The notes: generated from the letters alone by a model not told the origin. A stretch of DNA of 64,000 bases from Bacillus fonticola (GCF_012955605.1 NZ_CP052135.1:62001-126000), one strand, 5' to 3'. Shown: positions 24,308-36,411, numbered from the stretch's first letter. Numbers and translations: made by a program.

Positions 24308-24493
24308 GTGGCAAAAAAATCAATGATTATTAAGCAACAACGTGAACAAAAGTATCAAGTACGCGAATACACGCGCTGCGAGCGTTGCGGTCGTCCACAT
24401 TCCGTACTTCGTAAGTTCAAGCTTTGCCGTATTTGCTTCCGTGAATTAGCGTATAAAGGCCAGATTCCTGGCGTGAAAAAAGCAAGCTGGTAA
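24308..24493 (+). CDS. rpsN: 30S ribosomal protein S14, zinc-binding type
   Basis: The short 61-residue, zinc-containing form of S14 (also called rpsZ), a 30S head protein. The zinc ligands are C24, C27, C40 and C43 in RCERCG and LCRICF. The start is GTG 24308 after GGAAAGGAG. The zinc-free paralogue used under zinc starvation is not in this window. Confidence 0.98.
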   Translation: MAKKSMIIKQQREQKYQVREYTRCERCGRPHSVLRKFKLCRICFRELAYKGQIPGVKKASW

Positions 24494-24523
24494 TCCCTGA
24501 ATTAAGGAAGGAGGTTAATTAGA

Positions 24524-24922
24524 ATGGTCATGACTGATCCAATTGCGGATATGCTTACACGTATTCGTAATGCAAATATGGTTCGTCACGAAAAACTTGA
24601 AATCCCTGCTTCGAAAGTGAAGAAAGATGTAGCTGAAATCTTGAAGCGTGAAGGATTTGTACGTGACGTTGAATTCGTAGACGATAACAAGCAAGGTGTG
24701 ATTCGCATCTTCTTGAAATATGGTGCAAACAACGAACGAGTGATCACTGGTTTGAAACGTATTAGTAAGCCTGGACTTCGTGTTTATGCAAAAGCAGATG
24801 AAGTTCCTCGCGTATTGAACGGACTAGGTATTGCGATCGTTTCTACCTCTCAAGGGGTATTGTCAGATAAGGAAGCTCGTGCTAAACAAGTAGGCGGAGA
24901 AGTTCTAGCTTACGTTTGGTAA
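24524..24922 (+). CDS. rpsH: 30S ribosomal protein S8
   Basis: S8 (132 residues) binds the central domain of 16S rRNA and is essential for 30S assembly. It starts [18 protein letters not shown] and ends with the family signature [20 protein letters not shown] then VLAYVW. AAGGAGGTTA precedes the ATG. Confidence 0.99.
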   Translation: MVMTDPIADMLTRIRNANMVRHEKLEIPASKVKKDVAEILKREGFVRDVEFVDDNKQGVIRIFLKYGANNERVITGLKRISKPGLRVYAKADEVPRVLNGLGIAIVSTSQGVLSDKEARAKQVGGEVLAYVW

Positions 24923-24952
24923 TCATTTTGATTTGATCGGAGGTGTAATTCT

Positions 24953-25489
24953 ATGTCTCGTGTAGGGAAAAAGCCTGTTGAACTTCCATCAGGAGTGGAA
25001 ATCATTCAAGACGGAAGTAAAGTTACAGTAAAAGGTCCTAAAGGTGAACTTAGCCACACGTTTAATCCAGATATCACAATTGAGGTAGTGGATAGCGTTG
25101 TAACGTTCACGCGTCCTTCTGATTCAAAAGACCATCGTTCACTTCACGGTACAACTCGTGCCATCGTGAACAACATGGTAGAAGGCGTCTCTAAAGGATT
25201 CGAAAAAACATTAGAACTTATCGGTGTCGGTTATCGTGCGCAAAAACAAGGTACAAAACTTGTATTAAACGTAGGGTACTCTCACCCAGTTGAAATTGAA
25301 CCAGAAGAAGGCATTGAAGTTGAAGTGCCTGCTAATACGAAGGTGATCGTTAAAGGTGTGAGTAAAGAACGCGTGGGTGCGTTAGCTGCGAACATCCGTG
25401 ACGTACGCCCTCCTGAACCTTACAAAGGAAAAGGAATTCGCTATGAAGGTGAATATGTCCGCCGTAAGGAAGGTAAGACAGGAAAGTAA
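24953..25489 (+). CDS. rplF: 50S ribosomal protein L6
   Basis: L6 (178 residues) is a two-domain protein next to the GTPase centre and sarcin-ricin loop. It begins [17 protein letters not shown] and ends with [19 protein letters not shown] plus a basic tail. A CGGAGGTG Shine-Dalgarno precedes the ATG. Confidence 0.99.
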   Translation: MSRVGKKPVELPSGVEIIQDGSKVTVKGPKGELSHTFNPDITIEVVDSVVTFTRPSDSKDHRSLHGTTRAIVNNMVEGVSKGFEKTLELIGVGYRAQKQGTKLVLNVGYSHPVEIEPEEGIEVEVPANTKVIVKGVSKERVGALAANIRDVRPPEPYKGKGIRYEGEYVRRKEGKTGK

Positions 25490-25522
25490 GACCTGATTAG
25501 ATAAAGAAAGGAGTGAGCATGC

Positions 25523-25885
25523 GTGATCACTAAGCCTAGTAAAAATTCTGTGCGTAAGAAGCGTCATGTACGCGTACGTTCTAAGTTGACAGGAACTAGC
25601 CAACGTCCACGTCTAAACGTCTTTCGTTCAAATAAACACATTTACGCACAAATTATCGACGACGCAAGCGGGGTAACCCTTGCCAGTGCTTCTACTGTTG
25701 AAAAAGACTTTGGTACAGAAGGTACTGGAAACGTAGATGCTGCTACTAAGGTCGGCCAATTGGTTGCGAAACGTGCACAAGAGAATGGCGTTACTACTGT
25801 GGTTTTTGACCGCGGGGGCTATCTCTATCATGGACGTGTCAAAGCATTAGCTGATGCAGCTCGCGAAAACGGACTTCAATTCTAA
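25523..25885 (+). CDS. rplR: 50S ribosomal protein L18
   Basis: L18 (120 residues) binds 5S rRNA with L5 and L25-family proteins. It has the basic N-terminus and [20 protein letters not shown], ending [21 protein letters not shown] 25523 is the start (MITKPSKN, aligned with B. subtilis MITKTSKN) after AAAGGAGTG. Confidence 0.99.
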   Translation: MITKPSKNSVRKKRHVRVRSKLTGTSQRPRLNVFRSNKHIYAQIIDDASGVTLASASTVEKDFGTEGTGNVDAATKVGQLVAKRAQENGVTTVVFDRGGYLYHGRVKALADAARENGLQF

Positions 25886-25908
25886 GATAAAAAGGAGGGA
25901 AAACAAAC

Positions 25909-26409
25909 ATGCGTCGAATTGATGCTAGCAAACTTGAGCTCGAAGAACGAGTAGTAACCGTGAACCGTGTTGCGAAAGTAGTAAAAGGTGGACGTCGTTT
26001 CCGCTTCTCTGCACTTGTGGTAGTTGGCGATCGTAACGGTCACGTTGGTTTCGGTACAGGAAAAGCACAAGAAGTTCCTGAAGCAATCCGCAAAGCTATT
26101 GAAGATGCGAAAAAGAACTTGATTGCAATTCCTATGGTTGGTACAACAATTCCACACCAAATCAACGGTGTATTTGGTGCAGGGAATATCATGTTGAAAC
26201 CAGCAAGTGGTGGTACAGGGATTATCGCTGGTGGACCTGTTCGTGCAGTGCTTGAACTCGGAGGCGTTGCCGATATTTTGTCAAAATCCCTCGGTTCCAA
26301 CACGCCAATCAATATGGTTCGCGCAACCCTTAACGGACTTGCGAACTTGAAGACTGCGGAGGATGTAGCAAAACTTCGTGGAAAATCTGTGGAAGAACTG
26401 TTAGGATAA
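25909..26409 (+). CDS. rpsE: 30S ribosomal protein S5
   Basis: S5 (166 residues) acts in decoding fidelity and at the mRNA entry channel. The N-terminal double-stranded-RNA-binding fold contains the [18 protein letters not shown] loop associated with spectinomycin response. It begins [25 protein letters not shown] precedes the ATG. It is followed by rpmD after about 13 bases. Confidence 0.99.
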   Translation: MRRIDASKLELEERVVTVNRVAKVVKGGRRFRFSALVVVGDRNGHVGFGTGKAQEVPEAIRKAIEDAKKNLIAIPMVGTTIPHQINGVFGAGNIMLKPASGGTGIIAGGPVRAVLELGGVADILSKSLGSNTPINMVRATLNGLANLKTAEDVAKLRGKSVEELLG

Positions 26410-26422
26410 GGAGGGATTCATG

Positions 26423-26605
26423 ATGACGAAGAATCTAGAAGTGACCCTCGAACGTAGCCTAATCGGTCGCCCAAAAGACCAACGTGTAACTGTAAGCACG
26501 CTTGGTTTGACAAAGATTCGTCAAACGGTTGTTCATCAAGACAGCCAAGCGATCCGTGGTATGATTGCAAAAGTAAGTCACCTTGTATCTGTCAAGGAAG
26601 TATAA
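26423..26605 (+). CDS. rpmD: 50S ribosomal protein L30
   Basis: L30 (60 residues) is a small 50S protein with a ferredoxin-like fold. ATG 26423 ([20 protein letters not shown]) is preferred to the adjacent in-frame ATG 26420, because it gives better spacing from AAGGAGGG (26408-26415) and aligns with B. subtilis MAKLEITL. The C-terminal [14 protein letters not shown] is conserved. Confidence 0.97.
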   Translation: MTKNLEVTLERSLIGRPKDQRVTVSTLGLTKIRQTVVHQDSQAIRGMIAKVSHLVSVKEV

Positions 26606-26634
26606 GAATCGCTTAGAACAAGGAGGTGCCGAGC

Positions 26635-27075
26635 ATGAAACTTCATGAATTGAAGCCTGCAGAAGGATCTCGTAAATCACGCAAGCGTGTCGGTCGTGGT
26701 ATCGCGACAGGTAACGGAAAAACGGCTGGTAAAGGTCATAAAGGGCAAAACGCCCGTTCTGGTGGCGGCGTTCGCCCTGGATTTGAAGGTGGCCAAATGC
26801 CTCTATTCCAACGCTTACCGAAGCGTGGATTTACGAATATCAACCGTAAAGAGTATGCAGTTGTTAACTTAAAGACATTAAATCGTTTTGAAGATGGAAC
26901 TGAAGTAACACCTGAACTTCTTGTAGAAACAGGTGTGATTAAAAATGTTAAAGCAGGGATTAAAATCCTTGCAGCTGGAACCATTGAAAAGAAACTAACA
27001 GTCAAAGCACATAAGTTCTCTGATGCTGCTAAACAAGCAATTGAGGCAAACGGCGGCTCAACTGAGGTGGTTTAA
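26635..27075 (+). CDS. rplO: 50S ribosomal protein L15
   Basis: L15 (146 residues) is a late-assembly 50S protein with a long basic glycine-rich N-terminal extension ([20 protein letters not shown]). ATG 26635 ([14 protein letters not shown]) is chosen because AAGGAGG lies at the proper distance; an in-frame GTG at 26626 overlaps that Shine-Dalgarno. The stop codon overlaps the secY ATG by one base. Confidence 0.98.
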   Translation: MKLHELKPAEGSRKSRKRVGRGIATGNGKTAGKGHKGQNARSGGGVRPGFEGGQMPLFQRLPKRGFTNINRKEYAVVNLKTLNRFEDGTEVTPELLVETGVIKNVKAGIKILAAGTIEKKLTVKAHKFSDAAKQAIEANGGSTEVV

Positions 27076-28373
27076 TGTTCCAGTCAATCTCCAATTTTAT
27101 GCGCGTGGGTGAAATTAGAAACAAAATAATTTTTACCCTTCTCATGTTAGTCATCTTTCGCCTCGGTACATTTATCCCTGTACCAGGGGTGAATCCAGAT
27201 GCGTTAAATTTCGGTGAAAGCGATAGCGTTTTCGGATTGTTGAATGTGTTTGGTGGCGGTGCTTTGTCTAACTTCTCCATTTTAGCAATGGGGATCATTC
27301 CGTACATCACAGCTTCTATTATCATTCAACTTTTGCAAATGGATGTCGTTCCGAAGTTTACAGAATGGTCAAAGCAAGGCGAAGTAGGTCGACGTAAGCT
27401 TGCTCAGTTTACTCGTTACGGCACAATTGTACTTGGATTCATTCAAGCGCTTGGAATGTCTTACGGGTTCAACACATTGGCGGGCGGACAGTTGATTACA
27501 AATCCCGGCATTACAACATACTTGACTATCGCACTTGTGTTGACGGCTGGTACAGCTTTCCTTTTGTGGATGGGTGAACAGATTACAACGCACGGTGTTG
27601 GTAACGGTATTTCCATCCTTATTTTTGCAGGGATTGTTGCGGGGATTCCGACAACGGTTGCGCAAATTTTTGAGCAGCAGTTTGGAGATGCTGGGGAGCA
27701 ACTGTTCCTTCGTATCGTAACCATTGCACTCATTTTGCTTGCTGTCATCGCCATTGTGGTTGGTGTTATCTATATTCAACAAGCATTGCGTAAAATTCCT
27801 GTACAATATGCAAAGCGTGTAGCAGGTCGTAACCCAATGGGTGGTGGTCAATCAACGCATTTACCGTTGAAAGTAAACGCAGCAGGGGTAATTCCGGTTA
27901 TCTTTGCCATTTCGTTTATTATTACACCATCGACTATAGCATCGTTCTTTGAGACCAACAGTGTAACGACTTTCATTGAAAGAACGTTCGATTATACTGA
28001 GCCAGTTGGAATGGTGATCTATGTAGTGCTGATCATTGCTTTTACGTACTTCTACGCATTTATTCAAGTGAATCCCGAGCAAGTCTCAGAGAACTTGAAA
28101 AAGCAAGGTGGCTACATTCCTGGAATCCGTCCTGGTCAAGCAACGCAAGACTATTTGACACGTGTATTGTACCGGTTGACTCTTGTGGGCGCGTTGTTCC
28201 TATCAGTCATTTCCATCTTGCCGATGATCTTCATTAACCTTGCAGGATTACCACCATCTGCACAAATCGGTGGAACAAGTTTACTCATCGTGGTGGGGGT
28301 TGCCCTTGAAACGATGAAACAACTTGAAAGCCAATTAGTAAAACGTCATTATAAAGGATTTATTAAAGAGTAG
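27075..28373 (+). CDS. secY: Preprotein translocase subunit SecY
   Basis: SecY (432 residues) is the channel of the Sec translocon in the cytoplasmic membrane. Ten hydrophobic segments are apparent. Family signatures include FRLGTFIPVPGVNPDAL, GMGIIPYITASIIIQLL in slightly altered form (AMGIIPYITASIIIQLLQ), and the cytosolic loop preceding RIPVQYAKR-type sequence (RKIPVQYAKRVAGRNPMGGG). The start codon overlaps the rplO stop, as commonly seen. A short GGGTAGC/GCTACCC hairpin (28373-28404) separates it from adk. Confidence 0.99.
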   Translation: MFQSISNFMRVGEIRNKIIFTLLMLVIFRLGTFIPVPGVNPDALNFGESDSVFGLLNVFGGGALSNFSILAMGIIPYITASIIIQLLQMDVVPKFTEWSKQGEVGRRKLAQFTRYGTIVLGFIQALGMSYGFNTLAGGQLITNPGITTYLTIALVLTAGTAFLLWMGEQITTHGVGNGISILIFAGIVAGIPTTVAQIFEQQFGDAGEQLFLRIVTIALILLAVIAIVVGVIYIQQALRKIPVQYAKRVAGRNPMGGGQSTHLPLKVNAAGVIPVIFAISFIITPSTIASFFETNSVTTFIERTFDYTEPVGMVIYVVLIIAFTYFYAFIQVNPEQVSENLKKQGGYIPGIRPGQATQDYLTRVLYRLTLVGALFLSVISILPMIFINLAGLPPSAQIGGTSLLIVVGVALETMKQLESQLVKRHYKGFIKE

Positions 28374-28404
28374 GGTAGCGTGTGCTGTTAGCGCGGTGCT
28401 ACCC
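28373..28404 (+). other. Stem-loop between secY and adk
   Basis: GGGTAGC (28373-28379) pairs with GCTACCC (28398-28404), overlapping the secY stop codon. It is not followed by a T-run, so read-through into adk is expected. Confidence 0.5.
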
Positions 28405-28435
28405 TTTCACCTGAGTCTCGGAGGGGGAAAGATGA

Positions 28436-29829
<1,394 letters not shown>

Positions 29830-29846
29830 GAGCGGGTGAAGCAGTT

Positions 29847-30170
29847 GTGAAGGTGAATCAATCTTCTTTTCAACGTGGTCAGTTTGTGCAGATAAAGCAG
29901 GGACGTGATGCAGGGAAGTTTGCTATCGTTATCGAGCTCCTCGATGATCGGCATGTTTTACTTGCAGATGGACAGTGCCGTACATTTGACCGCCCGAAGA
30001 AGAAGAACATTTTTCATCTGCGGAGCCTACCGATCATTTCTCCAGAAGTCTGCGCGAGCTTAGCAGAAACGGGACGTGTAACGAATGGGAAACTTCGATA
30101 TGCTCTTCACCAATACGTTGACCAATTGAACGACGAAGAGAAGGGAGATGGACACGATGGCGAAAGATGA
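29847..30170 (+). CDS. KOW-domain RNA-binding protein (ribosomal L14e-like)
   Basis: A 107-residue basic protein with an N-terminal KOW motif ([20 protein letters not shown]) and a middle segment [15 protein letters not shown], typical of the Firmicutes KOW protein encoded between map and infA. GTG 29847 follows GGGTGA; GTG 29853 is an alternative. Its 3' end overlaps the infA start by 14 bases. An RNA- or ribosome-linked role is inferred from domain and location; no specific function is established here. Confidence 0.85.
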   Translation: MKVNQSSFQRGQFVQIKQGRDAGKFAIVIELLDDRHVLLADGQCRTFDRPKKKNIFHLRSLPIISPEVCASLAETGRVTNGKLRYALHQYVDQLNDEEKGDGHDGER

Positions 30171-30375
30171 TGTGATAGAAGTAGAAGGTAAGATTGTAGA
30201 AACCTTACCGAATGCTATGTTTAAAGTAGAGCTTGAAAACGGACATACGGTCTTAGCTCACGTTTCCGGTAAAATTCGCATGCACTTCATTCGTATTTTA
30301 CCTGGTGACCGTGTCACTGTGGAGCTTTCTCCATATGACTTAACACGCGGACGCATCACGTACCGTTACAAATAA
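30157..30375 (+). CDS. infA: Translation initiation factor IF-1
   Basis: IF-1 (72 residues) is an S1/OB-fold protein that blocks the 30S A site during initiation. The start is ATG 30157 ([20 protein letters not shown]) with GGGAGA at proper spacing; the in-frame ATG 30148 lies three codons upstream. The RNA-binding residues in [19 protein letters not shown] are conserved. Confidence 0.99.
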   Translation: MAKDDVIEVEGKIVETLPNAMFKVELENGHTVLAHVSGKIRMHFIRILPGDRVTVELSPYDLTRGRITYRYK

Positions 30376-30400
30376 CAACACTCCGCCACCAAGGAGGTAG

Positions 30401-30520
<120 letters not shown>

Positions 30521-30543
30521 CTTTGAAGGAGGTGCACGCTACA

Positions 30544-30909
30544 ATGGCACGTATAGCAGGTGTTGACGTTCCACGCGAAAAGCGCGTCGTCATTTCTTTA
30601 ACTTATATTTACGGAGTCGGAAAATCGACTTCCGAAAAAATTCTTGCAGAAGCAGGAGTTTCTGAAGAGACTCGTGTACGTGATTTAACAGAAGATGAGC
30701 TCGGAAAAATCCGTGACATTATCGATCGTTTAAAAGTAGAAGGAGACCTTCGTCGTGAAGTTTCTTTAAACATCAAACGTCTAATGGAAATCGGGTCTTA
30801 CCGAGGTCTTCGTCACCGTCGTGGTCTTCCAGTGCGTGGGCAACATACGAAAAACAACGCACGTACTCGTAAAGGCCCTCGTAAAACAGTTGCGAACAAG
30901 AAGAAATAA
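30544..30909 (+). CDS. rpsM: 30S ribosomal protein S13
   Basis: S13 (121 residues) sits at the top of the 30S head and contacts the 50S and P-site tRNA. ATG 30544 ([16 protein letters not shown]) is used; the frame is open seven codons upstream through the Shine-Dalgarno. The C-terminal [18 protein letters not shown] is conserved. rpsK follows. Confidence 0.99.
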   Translation: MARIAGVDVPREKRVVISLTYIYGVGKSTSEKILAEAGVSEETRVRDLTEDELGKIRDIIDRLKVEGDLRREVSLNIKRLMEIGSYRGLRHRRGLPVRGQHTKNNARTRKGPRKTVANKKK

Positions 30910-30920
30910 TTATGAAGTAA

Positions 30921-31328
<408 letters not shown>

Positions 31329-31400
31329 TTTATCTGTATAACTTTCATAAACCTGTCTATAATGGGTTATGATAAGAAATCTGTCCGTATACAGGGATGT

Positions 31401-31441
31401 GTTGTTTTAAAATTTTGCTTATCTGTAAGATTTAAAACAAC
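31401..31441 (+). promoter_or_regulatory. Stem-loop in the rpsK-rpoA spacer
   Basis: An 11-bp stem GTTGTTTTAAA/TTTAAAACAAC (31401-31411 with 31431-31441) contains an inner CTTA/TAAG hairpin. TATAAT occurs upstream at 31358-31363, but without a good -35 at proper distance. It may regulate or process the rpoA message. Confidence 0.5.
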
Positions 31442-31482
31442 CTCTACCGGGGTTTCGACGTTTTGAAGGAGGGTTTGATAAA

Positions 31483-32427
31483 GTGATCGAAATTGAAAAG
31501 CCGAAGATTGAAACAGTTGAGATCAGTAATGACACCAAGTATGGGAAGTTCGTCATAGAGCCACTTGAGCGTGGATATGGTACTACTTTGGGTAACTCCT
31601 TACGTCGTATCTTGCTATCCTCTCTCCCAGGTGCAGCTGTGACGTCCATTCATGTCGATGGAGTACAGCATGAATTTTCAACCATTGAGAACGTCGTAGA
31701 GGATGTAACGACTGTCATTTTAAACGTGAAAAAACTTGCGCTCAAAATCTACTCTGATGAAGAAAAAACGCTAGAGATTGACGTGCATGGAGAAGGCGCA
31801 GTGACAGCCCGTGACATTACGTTTGATAGTGATGTAGAAATCTTAAACCCAGATCTTCACATTGCCACCTTGTCGAAAAAGGGTCATTTGCACATTCGTT
31901 TGACTGCACAACGCGGCCGTGGTTACACGATTGCAGATTCAAATAAGCGTGATGATCAACCGATTGGAGTTATTCCAATTGATTCGATCTACACACCAGT
32001 CTCTCGTGTTTCTTATCAAGTAGAGAACACGCGTGTAGGTCAGATGACCAACTATGACAAACTAACGTTAGATGTGTGGACAGACGGAAGCACAGGTCCA
32101 CAAGACGCAATTGCACTTGGGGCGAAAATTCTAACAGAGCATCTCAATATTTTTGTTGGCTTAACGGATGAAGCGCAACATGCAGAGATCATGGTTGAGA
32201 AAGAAGAAGACCAAAAAGAAAAAGTGCTCGAGATGACAATTGAAGAACTGGATCTTTCTGTTCGTTCTTACAACTGTTTAAAACGTGCTGGCATTAATAC
32301 CGTTCAGGAACTGGCGAACAAGTCTGAAGAGGATATGATGAAAGTACGTAACTTAGGGCGCAAATCGCTGGAAGAAGTCAAAGTAAAGCTTGAGGAGCTT
32401 GGCTTAGGCTTACGGAAGGACGACTAA
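31483..32427 (+). CDS. rpoA: DNA-directed RNA polymerase subunit alpha
   Basis: Alpha (314 residues) dimerises to scaffold RNA polymerase. The N-terminal domain (1 to about 230) contains [20 protein letters not shown]; the C-terminal domain (about 245-314) has the helix-hairpin-helix elements contacting UP-element DNA and activators ([20 protein letters not shown]). A GTG start at 31483 follows AAGGAGGG. Confidence 0.99.
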   Translation: MIEIEKPKIETVEISNDTKYGKFVIEPLERGYGTTLGNSLRRILLSSLPGAAVTSIHVDGVQHEFSTIENVVEDVTTVILNVKKLALKIYSDEEKTLEIDVHGEGAVTARDITFDSDVEILNPDLHIATLSKKGHLHIRLTAQRGRGYTIADSNKRDDQPIGVIPIDSIYTPVSRVSYQVENTRVGQMTNYDKLTLDVWTDGSTGPQDAIALGAKILTEHLNIFVGLTDEAQHAEIMVEKEEDQKEKVLEMTIEELDLSVRSYNCLKRAGINTVQELANKSEEDMMKVRNLGRKSLEEVKVKLEELGLGLRKDD

Positions 32428-32462
32428 TAAGCTACATCTTGATGTAAAGGAGGGAATTCTTC

Positions 32463-32828
32463 ATGCCATACAGAAAGCTAGGTCGTACAAGTGCACAGCG
32501 TAAAGCAATGCTACGTGACTTAACGACAGATCTAATCATTAACGAACGCATCCAAACAACAGAAACACGCGCGAAAGAGCTTCGTTCTGTTGTAGAAAAA
32601 ATGGTGACCCTCGGAAAACGTGGAGATCTTCATGCTCGTCGTCAAGCAGCTTCTTACATTCGTAACGAAGTAGCGAACGAAGAGACAGGCCAAGATGCGC
32701 TTCAAAAGTTATTCGGTGACATCGGTCCTCGTTTTGCAGAGCGACAAGGTGGTTACACACGTTTGATGAAGCTTGGACCGCGTCGCGGAGATAGCGCGCC
32801 AATGGTTATTATTGAATTTGTGGACTAA
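32463..32828 (+). CDS. rplQ: 50S ribosomal protein L17
   Basis: L17 (121 residues) is near the tunnel exit rim. It starts [19 protein letters not shown] and ends [26 protein letters not shown] precedes ATG 32463. It is the last gene before the strong terminator at 32887-32916, closing a 15-kb same-strand cluster. Confidence 0.99.
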   Translation: MPYRKLGRTSAQRKAMLRDLTTDLIINERIQTTETRAKELRSVVEKMVTLGKRGDLHARRQAASYIRNEVANEETGQDALQKLFGDIGPRFAERQGGYTRLMKLGPRRGDSAPMVIIEFVD

Positions 32829-32886
32829 TCCAGAACAAGAAGCAAACTAGGTCAGTCTATTTTGCTACAGCTGGACTTATGGTAGG

Positions 32887-32916
32887 AAAAGGGCACATCT
32901 AGTTGCCCTTTTTCAC
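32887..32916 (+). terminator. Intrinsic terminator of the S10-spc-alpha cluster
   Basis: A 9-bp stem AAAAGGGCA/TGCCCTTTT (32887-32895 with 32904-32912) with an 8-nt loop and trailing T. The remainder of the 313-base gap to the next gene holds one more hairpin: CCCCCTT/AAGGGGG (32975-32981 with 32998-33004) with an inner TTAC/GTAA stem. No gene is seen. Confidence 0.9.
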
Positions 32917-33141
32917 TATATGAAGCGTAGGAGCGTTACGATGGACATCATAGAATGTTCCGTCTAGCTCGCTTCCCCCTTTTACTGAAGTAAGGTGAAG
33001 GGGGTCCTACCTTTCCGCAATAACACCTCATTTATACACCCCGCTAGTACTTTTCCCTCCGAATTAGATGAGACAGGATAGAGAGATAGAGAGAACGAAA
33101 TCTGTAGAACGACCAGGCTCGTTTTCTAGGAGGAGAGAATA

Positions 33142-33984
33142 ATGCCATCTACAAAAAAACTTTCCATAGAGAACCTCACTTTTACCTACCCTAACGGACA
33201 GGCACCCGCCTTGAAAAATGTTTCGATAGATGTATATGAACGCGAGTGGTTAGCTATCGTCGGTCACAACGGATCGGGGAAGTCTACACTAGCAAAGTGT
33301 TTACTAGGTCTACAGTTGCCTTCGGAAGGAACGATTACTGTAGGGGATTTTGTGTTAAGCGAAGACACAATCTGGGATGTGCGCAGTCAGCTCGGAATGG
33401 TATTTCAAAACCCAGATAACCAATTCGTTGGCAGTACGGTGGAAGACGATATTGCATTCGGTTTGGAGAATGCAGGCCTTCCAAGAGAAGAGATGCACAG
33501 ACGTGTGGACGTCGTATTGGATCAGGTCGGGATGAGCGAGTTTCGTAAAAAGGAACCGCATCAATTATCTGGTGGACAAAAGCAACGTGTAGCGATTGCG
33601 AGTATCCTGGCGCTGCAACCAAGCGTTATGATTTTGGATGAATCGACCTCGATGCTTGATCCTATAGGAAGAAAAGAAGTCTACGAGACAGTACGGAAAG
33701 TTCAAGAGTCTCAGGGAATCTCCGTCATCTCCATTACGCACGATTTAGAGGAAGCCGCCCTGGCTGATCGGATGATTGTTCTGGAAGGTGGGCGAGTGTG
33801 GATGGAAGGAACCCCAGCTGACGTGTTTGCAAAAGGGACAGCTTTGACAGATCTAGGTCTCGATTTGCCGTTTCCTGTTCAGCTACAAAACGCTTTAGCA
33901 CAACGAGGAGTTTCGCTTGATGAGATGCATCTTACAGAAGAACAGTTGGTGAACGCATTATGGACATACGCTTCCAAGAAGTAG
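33142..33984 (+). CDS. ecfA1: Energy-coupling factor transporter ATPase EcfA1
   Basis: A 280-residue ABC ATPase of the ECF vitamin/metal uptake module. Walker A GHNGSGKST is near residue 40, the Q-loop has FQNPDNQ, the signature is LSGGQKQRVAIA, and Walker B is MILDESTSMLDP. It works with EcfA2 and EcfT and exchangeable substrate-binding S components, none of which is encoded here. It overlaps ecfA2 by 25 bases. AGGAGGAGAG precedes the ATG. Confidence 0.96.
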   Translation: MPSTKKLSIENLTFTYPNGQAPALKNVSIDVYEREWLAIVGHNGSGKSTLAKCLLGLQLPSEGTITVGDFVLSEDTIWDVRSQLGMVFQNPDNQFVGSTVEDDIAFGLENAGLPREEMHRRVDVVLDQVGMSEFRKKEPHQLSGGQKQRVAIASILALQPSVMILDESTSMLDPIGRKEVYETVRKVQESQGISVISITHDLEEAALADRMIVLEGGRVWMEGTPADVFAKGTALTDLGLDLPFPVQLQNALAQRGVSLDEMHLTEEQLVNALWTYASKK

Positions 33985-34841
33985 GATATACCTACCAGCC
34001 TGGGACGCCTTTTGAACACCGGGCACTGAGCGAAATTAATTTGGACATTGAAGAGGGCTCTTACTGGGCAATCATTGGACATACTGGTTCAGGTAAGTCG
34101 ACTTTGCTGCAGCATTTAAACGCCTTGCTGACGCCTACAGAAGGCGAAATCAAGCTAGGTGAATACCGTATTCGCGCAGAGCAAAAGGCGAAGCGCATTC
34201 GGCCTGTACGGAAACAAGTCGGGATCGTGTTTCAATTTCCAGAACATCAGCTGTTTGAAGAGAATGTGGTAAAAGATATCTGTTTCGGTCCGATGAATTT
34301 CGGCGTCTCCAAAGCCGATGCAGAAAAACGAGCAAGGGAAGCGGCAGAGCTTGTTGGGCTTCCGCAGGAGCTTCTAGAGAGATCCCCTTTCGACTTGTCA
34401 GGAGGGCAAATGCGTCGTGTTGCCATTGCGGGTGTATTGGCAATGGAGCCAGAAGTACTCGTTTTAGACGAACCAACAGCTGGATTGGATCCACGAGGGC
34501 GAAAAGAAATGATGAATCTCTTTGCCCGATTGCGCCGCGAAAAGGGGTTAACGATTGTTCTCGTTACGCACAGTATGGAGGATGCGGCTCAGTACGCGGA
34601 CCGAATCGCTATTCTTCGGAACGGACAATTGCAAAAGAAAGGAACGACGGATGAGATCTTTTCGAACCCAACAGAATTAGTCTCTTTTGGGCTAGATGTG
34701 CCGAGTACAGTGCGTTTTCAAGTGGAAGTGGCGAAACGATGGGGACATGCCTTCCGATCTCCTGCCTTAAATGTGGATGATTTAGCCCAAGAGATTGCGA
34801 CTCTTCTTGCTGAGGGAGGAGGATCTTCTAGTGAAAGATAA
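33960..34841 (+). CDS. ecfA2: Energy-coupling factor transporter ATPase EcfA2
   Basis: The second ATPase (293 residues) of the ECF module, pairing with EcfA1. Motifs are GHTGSGKST, FQFPEHQLFE at the Q-loop, LSGGQMRRVAIAG and LVLDEPTAGLDPRG. The ATG lies inside the end of ecfA1, indicating coupled translation. The gene order ecfA1-ecfA2-ecfT-truA equals that of B. subtilis ybxA-ybaE-ybaF-truA. Confidence 0.96.
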   Translation: MDIRFQEVGYTYQPGTPFEHRALSEINLDIEEGSYWAIIGHTGSGKSTLLQHLNALLTPTEGEIKLGEYRIRAEQKAKRIRPVRKQVGIVFQFPEHQLFEENVVKDICFGPMNFGVSKADAEKRAREAAELVGLPQELLERSPFDLSGGQMRRVAIAGVLAMEPEVLVLDEPTAGLDPRGRKEMMNLFARLRREKGLTIVLVTHSMEDAAQYADRIAILRNGQLQKKGTTDEIFSNPTELVSFGLDVPSTVRFQVEVAKRWGHAFRSPALNVDDLAQEIATLLAEGGGSSSER

Positions 34842-35634
34842 GATATTAATTGGTCAATATGTTCCTATAGAGTCGGTTGTGCATCGTCTTGACCCACGTG
34901 CGAAGCTTGTTTTCATCTTTGGATTTATTCTCATTATTTTTTTAGCAGACAATGCGACGAGTTATGCTGTGGTCGGAGTCTTCTCTTTGCTGGCTGCATT
35001 GAGCTCCAAAGTGCCGTTTTCCTTTTTGCTCAACGGGATGAAGCCTGTGTTCTTTCTCGTCATCTTTACGTTTCTCTTGCACATTTTTTTGACGAGAGAG
35101 GGAGATGTGTTGTGGCGGCTCGGACCGCTATCCATTTACGAAGAAGGGGTCAGGCAAGGGATTTTCATCTCTTTCCGCTTTTTCTTTTTAATTCTTGTAA
35201 CCACCTTGCTTACGTTAACGACTACTCCGATAGAAATAACCGATGGGCTGGAGAAACTACTTGGCCCTTTGAAAAAGATAAGGTTTCCGGCACACGAATT
35301 GGCGTTAATGTTATCGATCTCGTTACGGTTTATTCCGACACTTCTCGAAGAAACTGAAAAAATCATGAAAGCGCAAATGGCACGGGGCGTCGAGTTTACA
35401 TCAGGACCAATACGTGAACGTGTAAAAGCCATTGTTCCGCTGCTTGTTCCGCTTTTTGTGAGTTCATTCAAGCGAGCAGAAGAACTGGCTACGGCAATGG
35501 AAGCAAGGGGATATAGAGGTGGAGAAGGGCGATCAAAGTATCGAGCGCTGCACTGGTCGTTTCGAGACACAGCACTCATCTTCCTGTTTGGCGCTTTGAC
35601 ATTCGTTCTGTTAATGACAAGAACAGGTGGATGA
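34831..35634 (+). CDS. ecfT: Energy-coupling factor transporter transmembrane protein EcfT
   Basis: EcfT (267 residues) is the membrane scaffold joining ATPases and S component. Hydrophobic segments fill residues about 25-135 and 245-265. Two coupling-helix ARG motifs are visible (QMARGVEF and MEARGYRG). GTG 34831 (MKDKILIGQYVP) is chosen because GGGAGGAGGA is correctly spaced; an in-frame ATG twelve codons upstream lies deeper inside ecfA2. It overlaps the ecfA2 stop. Confidence 0.94.
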   Translation: MKDKILIGQYVPIESVVHRLDPRAKLVFIFGFILIIFLADNATSYAVVGVFSLLAALSSKVPFSFLLNGMKPVFFLVIFTFLLHIFLTREGDVLWRLGPLSIYEEGVRQGIFISFRFFFLILVTTLLTLTTTPIEITDGLEKLLGPLKKIRFPAHELALMLSISLRFIPTLLEETEKIMKAQMARGVEFTSGPIRERVKAIVPLLVPLFVSSFKRAEELATAMEARGYRGGEGRSKYRALHWSFRDTALIFLFGALTFVLLMTRTGG

Positions 35635-35652
35635 TAGAAGGAGTGAGCACAA

Positions 35653-36411
35653 GTGGTGAGGGTCAAATGTGTGATTGCCTATGAAGGTACAATGTTTCAT
35701 GGCTATCAAATACAGCCGAGTGGTCGAACCGTCCAAGGGGAACTAGAACGGATTCTTACAGCTATGCATAAAGGGGAAGCCGTCCATGTCACGGCATCTG
35801 GTCGTACGGATGCGAAAGTACATGCTGTAGGGCAGGTTCTCCATTTTGATACTCCTTACTCGCTAACGGCCACTAGCTGGAAAAAAGCGCTTAACGCCCA
35901 ACTTCCTGCAGATATTTTTGTTAAGAACGTCGCGTTAGTTTCTCCTCAATTTCATGCGCGGTTTGGTGTAAAGACAAAGGAGTACCGATACCGCGTTCTC
36001 TGTACGCCAGAACGGGATCCTTTCCGTCGACATGTGACGAGCCATTATCCATACCCACTTGATGATGACTCTATGGATGCAGCGCTTAAGGCCCTCATAG
36101 GTACACACGATTTCTCGAGTTTCTGTGCTTCCAACACGGACGTGGTAGATAAGGTACGTACACTATCCGAAGCGAAGTTATGGCGAGATGGCGATGAGCT
36201 TGTTTTTCAGTTTGTCGGAAGCGGGTTTCTTTATAATATGGTCCGGATTCTTGTCGGTACGTTACTAGAAGTGGGAAATGGGCATCGCAGTCCACAGTCG
36301 CTTCCAGAGTTGCTTTGTAAAAAGGATCGAACTGCTGCCGGGAAAACTGCGCCACCAGAAGGCTTGTTTCTATGGGAAGTAACGTATCACAACGAAGAGG
36401 GAACCGGATAA
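35653..36411 (+). CDS. truA: tRNA pseudouridine(38-40) synthase
   Basis: TruA (252 residues) makes pseudouridine at positions 38-40 of the tRNA anticodon arm. The catalytic aspartate is D53 in [11 protein letters not shown]. The [14 protein letters not shown] and [16 protein letters not shown] motifs fit the family. Two adjacent GTG codons (35653, 35656) are possible starts; the second aligns better with B. subtilis MRLKC. The substrate assignment is from the family. Confidence 0.95.
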   Translation: MVRVKCVIAYEGTMFHGYQIQPSGRTVQGELERILTAMHKGEAVHVTASGRTDAKVHAVGQVLHFDTPYSLTATSWKKALNAQLPADIFVKNVALVSPQFHARFGVKTKEYRYRVLCTPERDPFRRHVTSHYPYPLDDDSMDAALKALIGTHDFSSFCASNTDVVDKVRTLSEAKLWRDGDELVFQFVGSGFLYNMVRILVGTLLEVGNGHRSPQSLPELLCKKDRTAAGKTAPPEGLFLWEVTYHNEEGTG

